DNA from: Sphingobacterium athyrii
GTDB lineage: Bacteria; Bacteroidota; Bacteroidia; Sphingobacteriales; Sphingobacteriaceae
Assembly (NCBI RefSeq): GCF_003071065.1
Contig: NZ_QCXX01000008.1
Coordinates: 62,001 to 126,000 of the forward strand
Direction of reading: 5' to 3'
DNA length: 64,000 bases
Of this stretch, positions 49,601-59,535 are shown piece by piece (position 1 is the stretch's first letter; the number at the start of each line of letters is the position of its first letter). Made by a program: the position numbers and the translations under genes. Below the pieces are notes generated by a model. It did no database searches. It was given only the letters and a program-made list of their open reading frames with translations, and was not told the DNA's origin.

Positions 49601-51554
49601 TGATTTCAATATTGACACTTGTTCCCGCCCCCGGCTGTGACGAGATATTCATTTTTCCATTTAAATATGCTACCCTCATTTGTACATTCTTAAGTCCCAT
49701 TCCCCCTTTAGCTTCCACAACCTCCCTCACGTCAAATCCTTTGCCATTGTCATCCACACCGATCAAAAAGCCTCGCTCATTTTGCAGACATTGCACGATA
49801 ATTTGATCTGCATTCCCGTGTCGAATGGCATTATTGATCAGCTCCTGAATAATACGGTAAATATTCAACTGCATATTCTCCGCGATAGTGCTGGAGAGGC
49901 CGTTGCACTGTAGCTCAATAACAGCAGTGCCATGCTGCATCAAAGTACAGAGATCTTCAAGGGCAACCAATAGCCCCGAGCGTGATAAGTTTTCAGGCAT
50001 CATATTATGTGCGATCAGTCTGACATCTGAGATCATCTGATCCAGCTGAGATTTTATCCCATCCAATACGGGCTGATTCCCCTCGGAAGATATTTGCAGT
50101 CTCATAGCAGTCAAATGCCCACCAAGGCCATCATGCAAATCACGGGCAACCCGATGACGTTCCTGTTCCTCCCCTTCCAAGAGCGCTTTGGTCACTTGAA
50201 GTTCTTGCTGCTGTGCCAACAGTTCCAGGTCGCGTTGTGCCCTCCTCCTGTGCTGACGATATAAATAGACAGACAAACCGAGCAACAACAGCAAGACCAA
50301 AGAAAATATACCCAATATATAATTATACAAACGCTGGTTTTTCTGTTGAAGTACAGTCTGCCTCTGTTCAAACTCCAGTCTCATGATTTTCTCGTTCTTC
50401 TCAGCTGTTCTAAATCTGGTCTCCAGGCCAGCTATTTCACTTTTATAAGCCGCTTGTGCCAAGCTGTCTTTAATAGCAACATGTTTCCCAAGCCATTTAT
50501 AAGCATTTGGGTAATCGTTTAATTTGACATAGGTATTAGACAAATCTTTGGCAATTTGTTGCATGTTACTTGTCATATCATAAGGCATGTCCCGCATGAC
50601 AATCTTAAGCTCCTTCAATGCAAGTTCATATTTTCCCAAACTATAAAAGATATTAAACTTCTGATAATGCATCATGCCGATCTCATAAGGCATATTTAGC
50701 CGTTCCGCAATTTTCAGCGCTTTTTCGACAACCTGAAGCGCTTTCGGAAAATCATTCATTGCGCAATAATACATACTGGCTGTTTCACCATAATTCAGAT
50801 GCGCCAAAGACTCCTTTAATGTATCTAAAATTTGCTCTGATTTTAACAGATAGGATTTCGCTAAGTTAAGTTCGCGCGATTCAACATATTCACGCGCTAA
50901 GTTTAATAATGATATTGCATGTCTCTCTTTAGAAAGAGGGTATTTCTCATAGAGTTCAAGCCCCTTTTTAAAATAATAGATACCTTTTTCTGTATCGCCG
51001 ATTTCCTTCAGAGCGGAGCCAATCGCCTGGTAGGATTTTGCAGCCTGATTATAGTCCTTCTGTTTGATCGCTGCGGGAATTATTTTATCAATCTGGATCT
51101 TCACCATGCTTTTCCGATCATCTTTATGATCAATGATCATCGCGTAATTCCACCAGGCTTTCACCCAAAATTCATAAGCTTCCCGGGTATTAAATTTCTC
51201 CAGCATAACCGCAGCCTGCCTGTAAAGCTGCTGACATTCATTGGTCTCCCCCGCGGTCATAAAAGTATGTGAAGCTCGATAGTATGTATATAAAGCCTTC
51301 AGGTATGACTGCTTTACACATAATTTTTGTGCTTCGCCCAAATAGCGTAGAGCAGTGACTGAATCTTTTTTTTCAAACATCGACTGATTCGCGATCAAAA
51401 GAGCCGCTCTCGCTCTCAGGCTATCATTCTTAACGGTATTGAATACATTCCGTAGACTGTCAATGAAACTGGTAGAGGGCCCACTCTGCTGTAATGCAAA
51501 AGCAGATAAAAGCATGCTGCACAGCAGTATCGTAAGAAAAACAAGTTTTTTCAT
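49593..51554 (-). CDS. TPR-containing NarL-type sensor histidine kinase
   Basis: A 653-residue kinase. A signal peptide or first helix is at about 1-20, followed by periplasmic TPR-like repeats at about 50-370 (AIGSALKEIGDTEKGIYYFK, LPKALQVVEKALKIAERLN type). A coiled segment follows, then one transmembrane helix at about 412-432, then a HisKA_3 domain with RHRVARDLHDGLGGHLTAMR (His474). The HATPase has IYRIIQELINNAIRHG, DDNGKGFDV and GGMGLKNVQMRV. It pairs with the overlapping NarL-type regulator. The TPR part may bind a periplasmic protein or peptide; the signal is unknown. Confidence 0.92.
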   Translation of the reverse strand: MKKLVFLTILLCSMLLSAFALQQSGPSTSFIDSLRNVFNTVKNDSLRARAALLIANQSMFEKKDSVTALRYLGEAQKLCVKQSYLKALYTYYRASHTFMTAGETNECQQLYRQAAVMLEKFNTREAYEFWVKAWWNYAMIIDHKDDRKSMVKIQIDKIIPAAIKQKDYNQAAKSYQAIGSALKEIGDTEKGIYYFKKGLELYEKYPLSKERHAISLLNLAREYVESRELNLAKSYLLKSEQILDTLKESLAHLNYGETASMYYCAMNDFPKALQVVEKALKIAERLNMPYEIGMMHYQKFNIFYSLGKYELALKELKIVMRDMPYDMTSNMQQIAKDLSNTYVKLNDYPNAYKWLGKHVAIKDSLAQAAYKSEIAGLETRFRTAEKNEKIMRLEFEQRQTVLQQKNQRLYNYILGIFSLVLLLLLGLSVYLYRQHRRRAQRDLELLAQQQELQVTKALLEGEEQERHRVARDLHDGLGGHLTAMRLQISSEGNQPVLDGIKSQLDQMISDVRLIAHNMMPENLSRSGLLVALEDLCTLMQHGTAVIELQCNGLSSTIAENMQLNIYRIIQELINNAIRHGNADQIIVQCLQNERGFLIGVDDNGKGFDVREVVEAKGGMGLKNVQMRVAYLNGKMNISSQPGAGTSVNIEINV

Positions 51555-51695
51555 CTATTCAGCTTGATATTGACAGATTGGTCTATTTCTATCACACAAA
51601 ATGCAAAAAAAAGATAATATATTGTTGTTTTCCTGACTACATTTTATACTACTAACTCATCATTTATAGTTATATAATATTTTACTCATATCCTC

Positions 51696-52952
51696 CTATT
51701 TTTTGATCACTTTTTCGCCATTGAGCATTCGGTCATATCTGATCAGTGCCTCTACATAATAGTAATCAGCATAAGTCAATGGTACATCTACCTCAGTTTT
51801 ATGCGGAATAGAACCGACACTATGTTTCAGTATGTAACCACCGGCTTCTTTGTAATCTGCTTTGTAAGGTTTCGAAGAAAGTGACTTTAACATCTGCTCA
51901 GCTTTGGAAATGTACAACTGACTTTCACTGCCTTTTGTATATTGTGCCAATTCCAACAATGCAGAAGCGGTAACCGCAGCGGTAGAAACATCACGTAGAT
52001 CCTTTTGATTATAATACTTACTTTCCTTGGTCAGTTTATTTTGATCCATATCCCAATACGGAATCAGATCCTTTGGAAGATTGGGATGATTAAGGTAAAA
52101 CTTGGCAATATGCTGTGCTTGCTCGAGATAATTCTTATCACCAGTTTCACGGTACATCATTGTGTATCCATATAATCCCCAAGCTTGTCCCCTTGCCCAT
52201 GCAGACTCATCAAAGGCACCCTGTGCTGTTTTTTTCGAAATTATGCTTCCATTTTCTGGATTGTAATCAACTACGTGGTAAGAACTATAGTCTTTTCTGT
52301 AATGATTGGTCATGGTTGTGTTGGCATGTGTTACAGCAATATCTCTGTATCGTTTATCGCCTGTCATCTTGGAGACTTCTGTCAAAAACTCCAAATTCAT
52401 CATATTGTCAATAATAACAGGATAAGTCCATGGCTGTCCATCCCAGGAGCGGATTGTTTTGGGAACTGTGTGAAAACGCGTCGCCAATGAAGCAGCTCCA
52501 GTACTTAACACTTCTTTGTATGCGGTAGAATCTCCAGTCAATCGTAGCGCATTACCAAAACTACAATACAGCATAAACCCAAGATCATGTGTTCCTTTAT
52601 TGTTTTTCTCCTTTTCTAAATATTTTAATTTTCGTTTTGCCTCATCCAACAACTTCTCATCTTTTGTATATTCATAAAGATAGAGCACTGTACCCGGATA
52701 AAATCCGGAACACCACCAGCTAGAGCCCCAATTGACATATTTCCCGTCTTTATAAGTGGTGGGAATATCTGACTCCTGTATAGAAGCTGCGAGATAGGTA
52801 ATCTGTTTACGCGCATCTTCAAGATTGGTTTGCACAAATTCCTTGTTCAGTCCCAATTTGGCTGTTGTTAAATTCTTCTGACTAGAACATGATATGGCCT
52901 GTACGCCAAGCCCAATCATTAAAGCTCCTGTAATATAGTGTTGTATCTTCAT
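51696..52952 (-). CDS. GH88 unsaturated glucuronyl hydrolase (lipoprotein)
   Basis: A 418-residue glycoside hydrolase removing 4,5-unsaturated uronic acid from the non-reducing end of oligosaccharides made by polysaccharide lyases. A lipoprotein signal ends at about residue 22 (GVQAISCSS). The alpha/alpha barrel has NWGSSWWCSGFYPGTVLYLY, THDLGFMLYCSFG (first catalytic Asp), TYPVIIDNMMNLEFL (second Asp), the family hallmark ARGQAWGLYGYTMMYRET, and EVDVPLTYADYYYVEALIRY near the end. It is the first of two GH88 genes flanking the PUL core; the other at 63503 is closely similar. Confidence 0.92.
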   Translation of the reverse strand: MKIQHYITGALMIGLGVQAISCSSQKNLTTAKLGLNKEFVQTNLEDARKQITYLAASIQESDIPTTYKDGKYVNWGSSWWCSGFYPGTVLYLYEYTKDEKLLDEAKRKLKYLEKEKNNKGTHDLGFMLYCSFGNALRLTGDSTAYKEVLSTGAASLATRFHTVPKTIRSWDGQPWTYPVIIDNMMNLEFLTEVSKMTGDKRYRDIAVTHANTTMTNHYRKDYSSYHVVDYNPENGSIISKKTAQGAFDESAWARGQAWGLYGYTMMYRETGDKNYLEQAQHIAKFYLNHPNLPKDLIPYWDMDQNKLTKESKYYNQKDLRDVSTAAVTASALLELAQYTKGSESQLYISKAEQMLKSLSSKPYKADYKEAGGYILKHSVGSIPHKTEVDVPLTYADYYYVEALIRYDRMLNGEKVIKK

Positions 52953-52961
52953 TATTAGTAT

Positions 52962-53125
52962 TTAGTATTGAGATATGAGTATTGAGTATTGAGATTTTAC
53001 TTAGACAAGCCTACAGCTTACCAAGTGCATCTATTTTTTATTTCTATCTTTTAATTATTTAGTATTGACATTTTACTTATGCAAGCCTGAGACCTACCTG
53101 ATACCTCTATTTTTTTAGTATTTAG
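52962..53125. repeat. 76-bp imperfect direct repeat and gtattgag microsatellite
   Basis: A copy beginning gtattgagattttactta at 52986 recurs as gtattgacattttactta at 53062, and both continue to a caagcct block and a ctattttttt tract. The first is preceded by a short run of agtattgag/gatatgag units. This lies between the DUF2264 gene and the downstream GH88, and shows no gene. Confidence 0.7.
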
Positions 53126-53148
53126 CTTATGGATCAAAGAACAAGGTC

Positions 53149-54417
53149 TTAGTAACTAACATAATAATCTTTCGGAAACTGTTCCGCATTCCAGCATTTC
53201 TGTGAGGTCCATTTCTGTGGGGCGCATGTCCAGAACTCATCCGTAGCCGGTAATCCTAGCGGCAGGAACGACAGCGATGCCACATACATTGATCCGGCGT
53301 TGGTATAATAGTCAGCTAAATTTGACTGTTGGTCTCCAACCACTCCCATACGGAGCCATCCCGAAGGAGCAAAAGTTTTGTCAATATAAATGTGCCTGAG
53401 TACCGCCGTAAGGGCCGCCCTCACCTGACCTTTTGAGATATCTTCCGGCAGTTTATCCTCTAAAGCTACTGCCGCCAAAGGCTGAAAGGCCGCATTCTTA
53501 TAGGTAGAGGACCGCCCAACGACCACATAGTGTCCTTCAGGCGATATCATCCGTTCCAAATGATGTGCATAACGCTGCATGCGTTTATAGGCGCGTTCAT
53601 ACATTTCCTTGTATTTTCCACCCGCAGAAATATTATGACGAAGTGATTCGACCTGCATGCAATGGATCACGTATCCATTATAATGATCAAAGCTAAAACG
53701 TGCCCCATCACTATACCAGCCATCACCAACATACCATTCCTGATCAAATTTATTGACCGCATAGTCTATTTTCTCACGCGCACATTCTTCGCCAGCGCTA
53801 TATAAGAAAGTTTCGGTCATTGCAGCAAAAAGCAACCAGTTACTTTCATTAGGTTTAATCTTACGTAGCAGTTTAAATTCTTCGACAACCCTTTTCTTTG
53901 TTACCTGATCCAATGGTTCCCAAAGTGCCTTGGGAGCTCTTAGGAACGCAAGGGCGAGATGTGCTGCATCTACCAGCGTTTGTGATGAAGGACCCCGCCA
54001 TGTAAAATAATCCGGAGATTTAGGATCTACACCATATTGGATTCCCAATAAAGCTTGATCACGTAATTTCTTACGCAATTTACCTTCTTCAGTGCTGTCA
54101 TCCGCTAAAGCCAGCCAAGGTGCCATACCTGCCAGCAATCGACCGAAAGCTTCGAGGTAACCAACCCCGGGATCTCTGCTGTCAAAAGTAGGACTTACCT
54201 CCATCGGCATCTTTTTGCGCCATTGCTGCTTGCTGATATTATCCAATATCGGTGTGGCCATCTTGCTTAGAATTGAAACCCAATAAGCACGGTCATTCCC
54301 CGTATAGCTTATACTTTCATCAGGTAAAACACCTGCCTTCGCGCCCATCGGCAACGAGGCCGTCAATGCACCAACGCCAGCGCCACCTAACAATTTTAAT
54401 ACAGATCTTCTCTTCAT
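53149..54417 (-). CDS. DUF2264 family protein, putative uronate-active glycoside hydrolase
   Basis: A 422-residue exported protein. The N-terminus MKRRSVLKLLGGAGVGALTA is Tat-like (RRS then a hydrophobic stretch). The mature part is alpha-helical. It contains RDPGVGYLEAFGRLLAGMAPW, FTWRGPSSQTLVDAAHLALA, WYVGDGWYSDGARFSFDHYN and EGHYVVVGRSSTYKNAAFQ, all typical of DUF2264 proteins. From memory, some members are now placed in GH154 with beta-glucuronidase activity; treat that as likely rather than certain. Neighbours (GH88, SusC/D) support a role in degrading a uronic-acid-containing glycan. Confidence 0.85.
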   Translation of the reverse strand: MKRRSVLKLLGGAGVGALTASLPMGAKAGVLPDESISYTGNDRAYWVSILSKMATPILDNISKQQWRKKMPMEVSPTFDSRDPGVGYLEAFGRLLAGMAPWLALADDSTEEGKLRKKLRDQALLGIQYGVDPKSPDYFTWRGPSSQTLVDAAHLALAFLRAPKALWEPLDQVTKKRVVEEFKLLRKIKPNESNWLLFAAMTETFLYSAGEECAREKIDYAVNKFDQEWYVGDGWYSDGARFSFDHYNGYVIHCMQVESLRHNISAGGKYKEMYERAYKRMQRYAHHLERMISPEGHYVVVGRSSTYKNAAFQPLAAVALEDKLPEDISKGQVRAALTAVLRHIYIDKTFAPSGWLRMGVVGDQQSNLADYYTNAGSMYVASLSFLPLGLPATDEFWTCAPQKWTSQKCWNAEQFPKDYYVSY

Positions 54418-54506
54418 CGATAATGGTTTATAAATAAACGTGTGCTCAATACAGCCTCACAAAACATTAAAAATCTTTATTTTAATACAAAAAAACAAAC
54501 TAAAAA

Positions 54507-54548
54507 GAATCAATCGCCCTAACAAACGATTGCACGAGCGATTGATTC
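54507..54548 (-). terminator. hairpin after susD, possible partial terminator
   Basis: gaatcaatcgc (54507-54517) is perfectly complementary to gcgattgattc (54538-54548). Read leftward it is followed by tttttagtttgttttttt. It lies 24 nt past the susD stop and may set the level of transcription into the DUF2264 and GH88 genes. Confidence 0.75.
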
Positions 54549-54571
54549 ATAAAATTGTTACAACTTAAACC

Positions 54572-56260
54572 TTACTGCCATTTTGGATTCTGCACCAGAT
54601 TCGAATTTAAGGACAATTCCGTAATTGGAAGCGGCCAGAGATAATCACGAGCAGGATCAAATTTTCTTGTGGCCGCAGTCTGTGCAATCACATATCCTTC
54701 AGGGGTAAGATTCACAACAGGCTGTTCCGCATATTCGCCTTTGAAAAATTGAATACCAAGTGTGGGCAATGGTAATACCTTTTCTGCGATTTTCCAGCGG
54801 ATAATATCCCAATAGCGGTGTTCACCTTCCATTGCAAATTCGACTCTACGCTCTCTTCTAATTTCTTCTAATATATTCAACTGATGCTCTCCAGCAAAAG
54901 CATTTGTCAATTTGGGCATGCCTGCACGCTCACGAACTATATTTAACGACTTATTCAAGTCAGGATCTGAAATATTTCCATCCAGTTCATACACTGCTTC
55001 TGCATATGACAACAGTATTTCAGGATATCGGATAATTTTATGCTCATTGAAACTGGCTTGGTTCACCCAATCCGTATCATTAAAATATTTGAAGGTTTTA
55101 TATCCCGTTTGCGTAAATGAAAACATAGGCTGGTATTTAGAACCATTGATATAAGTATCTCCTGTTTTAAAAACAGTCATTGCTAGACGAGGATCCCTAT
55201 TTTCAAATTCAGTTAAGGTGCTTACACTCGGTTTATAATAAGGCGATCTATTCACCCCCTCTCGAGGCAAACCATCGATATACAAGTAAGCGTCCACTAA
55301 ATAACGCGTGGGTGTAATTGCTCCTTGTTCTATATTCCGGCTATAATTATGCGTTGATATTCTATCCGTCATATCTTTCCCATATAAACGGGGTAAAATA
55401 ACCTCCTTGTTAACATAACCATTGCCTTCTTTCTGAAAAAGATAATAATAACTCAGCTTAGGGTTGTCTGCATAAGTAAAAAGCTTAAAATAACCCGTTG
55501 AAATAATATCATTGGCGGTATTTTTCGCTATTGTCAAGTGTTTATTAGCATCTCCCAACTGATGATATTTTTCAAAAGTTCCTTCAAAAAGTGCAAGCCT
55601 AACCTTAAGAGCCTGTGCAACACTTTTATTAATTCGACCATAATCTGTCGATTTCGTTGCACTAGCTTCAGGTAAATTTTGGATTGCATAATCCAAATCA
55701 CTATAGATCAAATTAATAACCTCTTCCCTAGTGCCTCTAGGCGCCTGAAGCAGCTCATCACTCAGATCTATAGTTCGAGTTATAATCGGCATTCCGCCAA
55801 ATCTTTTCAATAATTCACCATAGGCAAAAGCTCTAAAAAATCGCGCTTCCGCACTATATTTCGTAATAATACTTGCATCTAGAGTCATCTGTTGCGCTTT
55901 TTCTAGCACAGTATTAACAGCACGAATAAGCTGATAATTATTTGTATAATCTCCACTAGTATTGGGCACCAATCGAGAACCATCACTGATTGAATTGTTA
56001 CCTGTAGAACGAGAATCATCAGTCCAATTTGCTGCACTATTTTCGCCTATTCCTGGCAAGAAGGTATAAAGATAATTAACACCCATCAACAAATGCTGCT
56101 CGGTTTTCCAAAACGATGCGTCAGTCACTCTTGTCTCATCTATCTTATTATCTAAATCCTTCATACATGATGAAAGCAGGAAATTAGCGAACATAATCAA
56201 GCCACCCAATTTTACAGCGCTCTTTATAAGATTTTTTGATCTATTTACTTCAATTTTCAT
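54572..56260 (-). CDS. susD: SusD/RagB family nutrient-binding lipoprotein
   Basis: A 562-residue surface lipoprotein that binds glycan and lids the SusC channel. A lipoprotein signal ends with LLSSCMKDLDN at about residues 28-38. Other family features are VTDASFWKTEQHLLMGVNYL, YSAEARFFRAFAYGELLKRF (TPR-like helix), and IRRERRVEFAMEGEHRYWDI with RW following. The C-terminal DPARDYLWPLPITELSLN is typical. Fifteen nt after susC, so they form one unit. Confidence 0.95.
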   Translation of the reverse strand: MKIEVNRSKNLIKSAVKLGGLIMFANFLLSSCMKDLDNKIDETRVTDASFWKTEQHLLMGVNYLYTFLPGIGENSAANWTDDSRSTGNNSISDGSRLVPNTSGDYTNNYQLIRAVNTVLEKAQQMTLDASIITKYSAEARFFRAFAYGELLKRFGGMPIITRTIDLSDELLQAPRGTREEVINLIYSDLDYAIQNLPEASATKSTDYGRINKSVAQALKVRLALFEGTFEKYHQLGDANKHLTIAKNTANDIISTGYFKLFTYADNPKLSYYYLFQKEGNGYVNKEVILPRLYGKDMTDRISTHNYSRNIEQGAITPTRYLVDAYLYIDGLPREGVNRSPYYKPSVSTLTEFENRDPRLAMTVFKTGDTYINGSKYQPMFSFTQTGYKTFKYFNDTDWVNQASFNEHKIIRYPEILLSYAEAVYELDGNISDPDLNKSLNIVRERAGMPKLTNAFAGEHQLNILEEIRRERRVEFAMEGEHRYWDIIRWKIAEKVLPLPTLGIQFFKGEYAEQPVVNLTPEGYVIAQTAATRKFDPARDYLWPLPITELSLNSNLVQNPKWQ

Positions 56261-56274
56261 AATTTTCTTTGGTT

Positions 56275-59200
56275 TTAAAACGTAACATTTACCCCCAATG
56301 TGTATGAACGGAAAAATGGATATCCGAATGCCTGTCCATTTGGCGTTTCAGGATCATAATAAGGATTCCATGACTTTTTAAATTCAAATAAATCCTCCCC
56401 CGAGAAGAATACTCTTAAACGTTCTATCTTAGCTTTTGTGGTCAGTTCTTTTGGTAAAGTATAGCCCAATTGGATATTTTTCATACGTGCATAAGCTCCG
56501 TTTACCACCCATTTATCCGATATCCTTGTATTACTTCCGCCACCCATGACTGGCCTTGGGAATGTTGCATTTGGGTTTTCTGGAGTCCAGTAATCTTTAT
56601 GTATTGCCCAGGCCTGGCGCCAACTTTCAACATAAGGAAGGGTCAAAACGGAAGGTAGTAAAAACTCTCTTTTCCCAACCCCTTGAATAAACGCGCTAAA
56701 GTCAAATCCTTTATAATTAAAACCTAAATTTAGACCAAATGAATAGCGTGGGTTCTGTGTTCCAAGATATACTAGATCGCCTGGATCCTCTAAATTACCT
56801 TTCCCTGAAGAAATAATCTGATCACCGTTGACATCAACATAGCGGATATCTCCAGGTCCCAAATTAGGATTCTGATGATTTACCTTATTATTACTAACCT
56901 CTTCTGCATTTTGGAAATACCCATCTGTACGATATCCAAAAATCGAATTCTTCGAATATCCTTCTAAAAGAGAAACAAGACCGCCACTTACGTTGGTTCT
57001 ATTCAAAAATTTAACAACCTTATTGTTATTATCTGATAAGTTAGCCCCAATAGTATAATTAAAATCCTCCCCTATTTTATCACGCCAATTTAAGCTCAAT
57101 TCCCAGCCCCAAGATTTAAAATCGCCAATATTTGAACTTGGGCTGCCGATACCGAATACACCGGGTTGCGTAATGACGCCGTAAGTCCCTTTAGTTTCTC
57201 GCCAAAAATAAGAGAATGATCCATCGAGTTTTCTATTAAACATAGCGAAGTCCAACCCGACATCAGTATTTGTAACCTTCTCCCATGTCCTTAAAGGTGA
57301 GGCTGCACTTCCAATCCAATAGTAGGTATTTCGCACATTATTAAAAGGATATGAATCCCCCTTAGATAGTGCATTTATATAATCGTAATTGCTTGCTCGG
57401 GGATTATCGCTATTTGGGTCATTGGCCTGTTTACCCCAAGCTGCTCGCAATTTTAGTTCATTGAATATTTTAGAAGCATTTCCAAACCAAGATTCATTAT
57501 TTATCCTCCATCCCGCAGAGACACCGGGTAAAGTGATCCAGCGGTTGGCTGGTGATAATCGTGAGCTTCCTTCTCTATTTAGCGTCCCTTGAATAATATA
57601 TTTTTGGTCAAAAACATATTGCGCGGTACCAAAGAAAGAAATCAATGTATTGGTTTGAATATTATCCCCAACACTGGTGTTATTTTTATCCCCAAATTGA
57701 CTTAAAGCCAAAACATCATCTGTTGGAAGATTCGAGGCTGACGCACCAATATAATCGTAACGATAATCGTCATAACGGTAGCCTCCACGTACTAATACTT
57801 CATGTTTTTCATTAAAAGTACGATTATACTCACCTACTGCTTGCCAATTATTCGTTAATGTTTGAGAACGTCCCTTAATGATTGAATTAAGATTAATTCC
57901 CCCTGCCCATCCAGTTCGTCCATTTACATTATACATCGGAACTGGTATTCTGGTATTATTATCATTTTCGACTACTATCCTTGGACTATATAAAACGCGT
58001 AGTTTTAAACCCTCCGTAAAAACATCCTTTGCTCCAAGCTCAAAACTACCGCCAATTTCTTGAATGACATTATTGTTACGTCCACCATCCTTCAATAACC
58101 CAACAGTTTCCCCAGCAGCACTTCCGGCAGCATATTTTGTATCACCACTTTCCGGAAGATATATGGGACTTATACTCCTTGAAGAAACAATATTATAAAT
58201 CAATCCATAATCATTACTGGCGCCCAAAACACTTGTATTTCTCTCCGATCTACTGTATAATATTTTAGAATCCAAGCTAAACATCTTGGAAAGTTCTCTA
58301 TGATAATTAAAACGTCCATTCAAACGTTTATAGTCATCTGGACCAAATCTAAAAATCCCTTTATCCGTGATATAGCCCAAGGAAAACAAGTAATTATCCT
58401 TTTCTGTACTTCCGGATATTGATAAATTTTGATTTAAACGTGTTGATTTATCTTTCAGTAAAATCTCTGGATAATTATAATTGCCAAAATATTGATATGC
58501 GGTGGGGTTAGTTGGGTTAATCCTATAATATTGATTTGGATCTTTCATCAGAGCAATTAACTCCGCTGACCAATCCGGAGATTGACCGGCATTGATACGG
58601 GCGAGGTTCTGCATTTCAGCCTCCTCCCAGCTATTAATTCGCTCCGGAAAAAGTCCCATCTTTTTTGCCGTCCACATCCCCTGATAATTTACCTTCAATT
58701 TCCCCTGACCGGATTTTGTCGTCACGAGGACAACACCAGCGGCTCCTCTAGAGCCGTATATAGCTGTTGCCGAGGCGTCCTTAAGAATAGATATACTTGC
58801 GATATCGTCTGGATTGGTATAGGTTAGACTACCAGGAACACCATCGATAAGCACTAAGGGATTAGATGAACCCGTAGACAGATCCCCACGAATGTTAACA
58901 GAAAAGCCCTCTGCACCAGGCTGTCCACCTGAACGAGTCACAACCAAGCCCGGAGCGGCTCCTTGCATGGCCGACATTACATTGGATATGGGACGGGAAT
59001 CCAGCACTTTTTGATCTATTGTAGATACCGAACTCGTCAAATTCGCCTTTTTCTGCGTTCCATACCCCACAACAACAACTTCATCAATCGCCGAACTAGA
59101 GTTCTCGAGCGTTAAGTCAACAACTTTGCGACCGTTGAGGGTTATCTCTTGGTTTTGATATCCCACATAAGAGATTACTAGTGTTGCGTTGGGACTTACG

Positions 59201-59394
59201 GACAAGGAATAGGTTCCCGATCCATTTGTGGAGGTTGAGAGTGTTCCTCCCTTCTCTCGAATTGTAACACCTGATAGTGGTGTTCCTTGACTGTCTTTGA
59301 TTTGTCCTGTAACATTTACTTTCTGTTGGGCGTTAGCGACACCAACAGCAAATAATGTCATAGCGGACAATCCAATTGCGTAAAACTTAGCCAT
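56275..59394 (-). CDS. susC: SusC/RagA family TonB-linked outer-membrane transporter
   Basis: A 1039-residue TonB-dependent transporter importing oligosaccharides. The signal peptide ends at about 22 (GVANAQQ). A carboxypeptidase-like regulatory domain lies at about 26-105 (VTGQIKDSQGTPLSGVTIRE). The TonB-box-like DEVVVVGYGTQKKANLTSSV, the plug with GQPGAEGFSVNIRGDLSTGS and SILKDASATAIYGSRGAAGV, and the barrel ending FRSYTLGVNVTF all match the family. The start ATG at 59394 has a good signal peptide. It is divergent from the hybrid regulator. Confidence 0.96.
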   Translation of the reverse strand: MAKFYAIGLSAMTLFAVGVANAQQKVNVTGQIKDSQGTPLSGVTIREKGGTLSTSTNGSGTYSLSVSPNATLVISYVGYQNQEITLNGRKVVDLTLENSSSAIDEVVVVGYGTQKKANLTSSVSTIDQKVLDSRPISNVMSAMQGAAPGLVVTRSGGQPGAEGFSVNIRGDLSTGSSNPLVLIDGVPGSLTYTNPDDIASISILKDASATAIYGSRGAAGVVLVTTKSGQGKLKVNYQGMWTAKKMGLFPERINSWEEAEMQNLARINAGQSPDWSAELIALMKDPNQYYRINPTNPTAYQYFGNYNYPEILLKDKSTRLNQNLSISGSTEKDNYLFSLGYITDKGIFRFGPDDYKRLNGRFNYHRELSKMFSLDSKILYSRSERNTSVLGASNDYGLIYNIVSSRSISPIYLPESGDTKYAAGSAAGETVGLLKDGGRNNNVIQEIGGSFELGAKDVFTEGLKLRVLYSPRIVVENDNNTRIPVPMYNVNGRTGWAGGINLNSIIKGRSQTLTNNWQAVGEYNRTFNEKHEVLVRGGYRYDDYRYDYIGASASNLPTDDVLALSQFGDKNNTSVGDNIQTNTLISFFGTAQYVFDQKYIIQGTLNREGSSRLSPANRWITLPGVSAGWRINNESWFGNASKIFNELKLRAAWGKQANDPNSDNPRASNYDYINALSKGDSYPFNNVRNTYYWIGSAASPLRTWEKVTNTDVGLDFAMFNRKLDGSFSYFWRETKGTYGVITQPGVFGIGSPSSNIGDFKSWGWELSLNWRDKIGEDFNYTIGANLSDNNNKVVKFLNRTNVSGGLVSLLEGYSKNSIFGYRTDGYFQNAEEVSNNKVNHQNPNLGPGDIRYVDVNGDQIISSGKGNLEDPGDLVYLGTQNPRYSFGLNLGFNYKGFDFSAFIQGVGKREFLLPSVLTLPYVESWRQAWAIHKDYWTPENPNATFPRPVMGGGSNTRISDKWVVNGAYARMKNIQLGYTLPKELTTKAKIERLRVFFSGEDLFEFKKSWNPYYDPETPNGQAFGYPFFRSYTLGVNVTF

Positions 59395-59506
59395 ACTTTA
59401 GGAAATTGGTTTTATAATTTAAAAATCGGTTGCTTAACAGTATCAAAATTGGGCAAGTGCAACTATTCAATAGGGTGATTTTTATAAATATTAAGGGGTA
59501 AAATCT

Positions 59507-59514
59507 TAAATTTG
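59507..59514 (+). promoter_or_regulatory. putative -7 box of the hybrid two-component gene
   Basis: TAAATTTG fits TAnnTTTG and ends 21 nt before the ATG at 59536. Because the in-frame TTG at 59512 lies inside this box, the box favours 59536 as the start. The gap (59395-59535) must also hold the leftward susC promoter, which I could not place. Confidence 0.5.
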
Positions 59515-59535
59515 AACCATAACCGCTATTTATCT

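Noticed and set aside
59512..59535. TTG start of the hybrid regulator
   Set aside because: It lies in a TAAATTTG -7 box; the ATG at 59536 gives a proper signal peptide.
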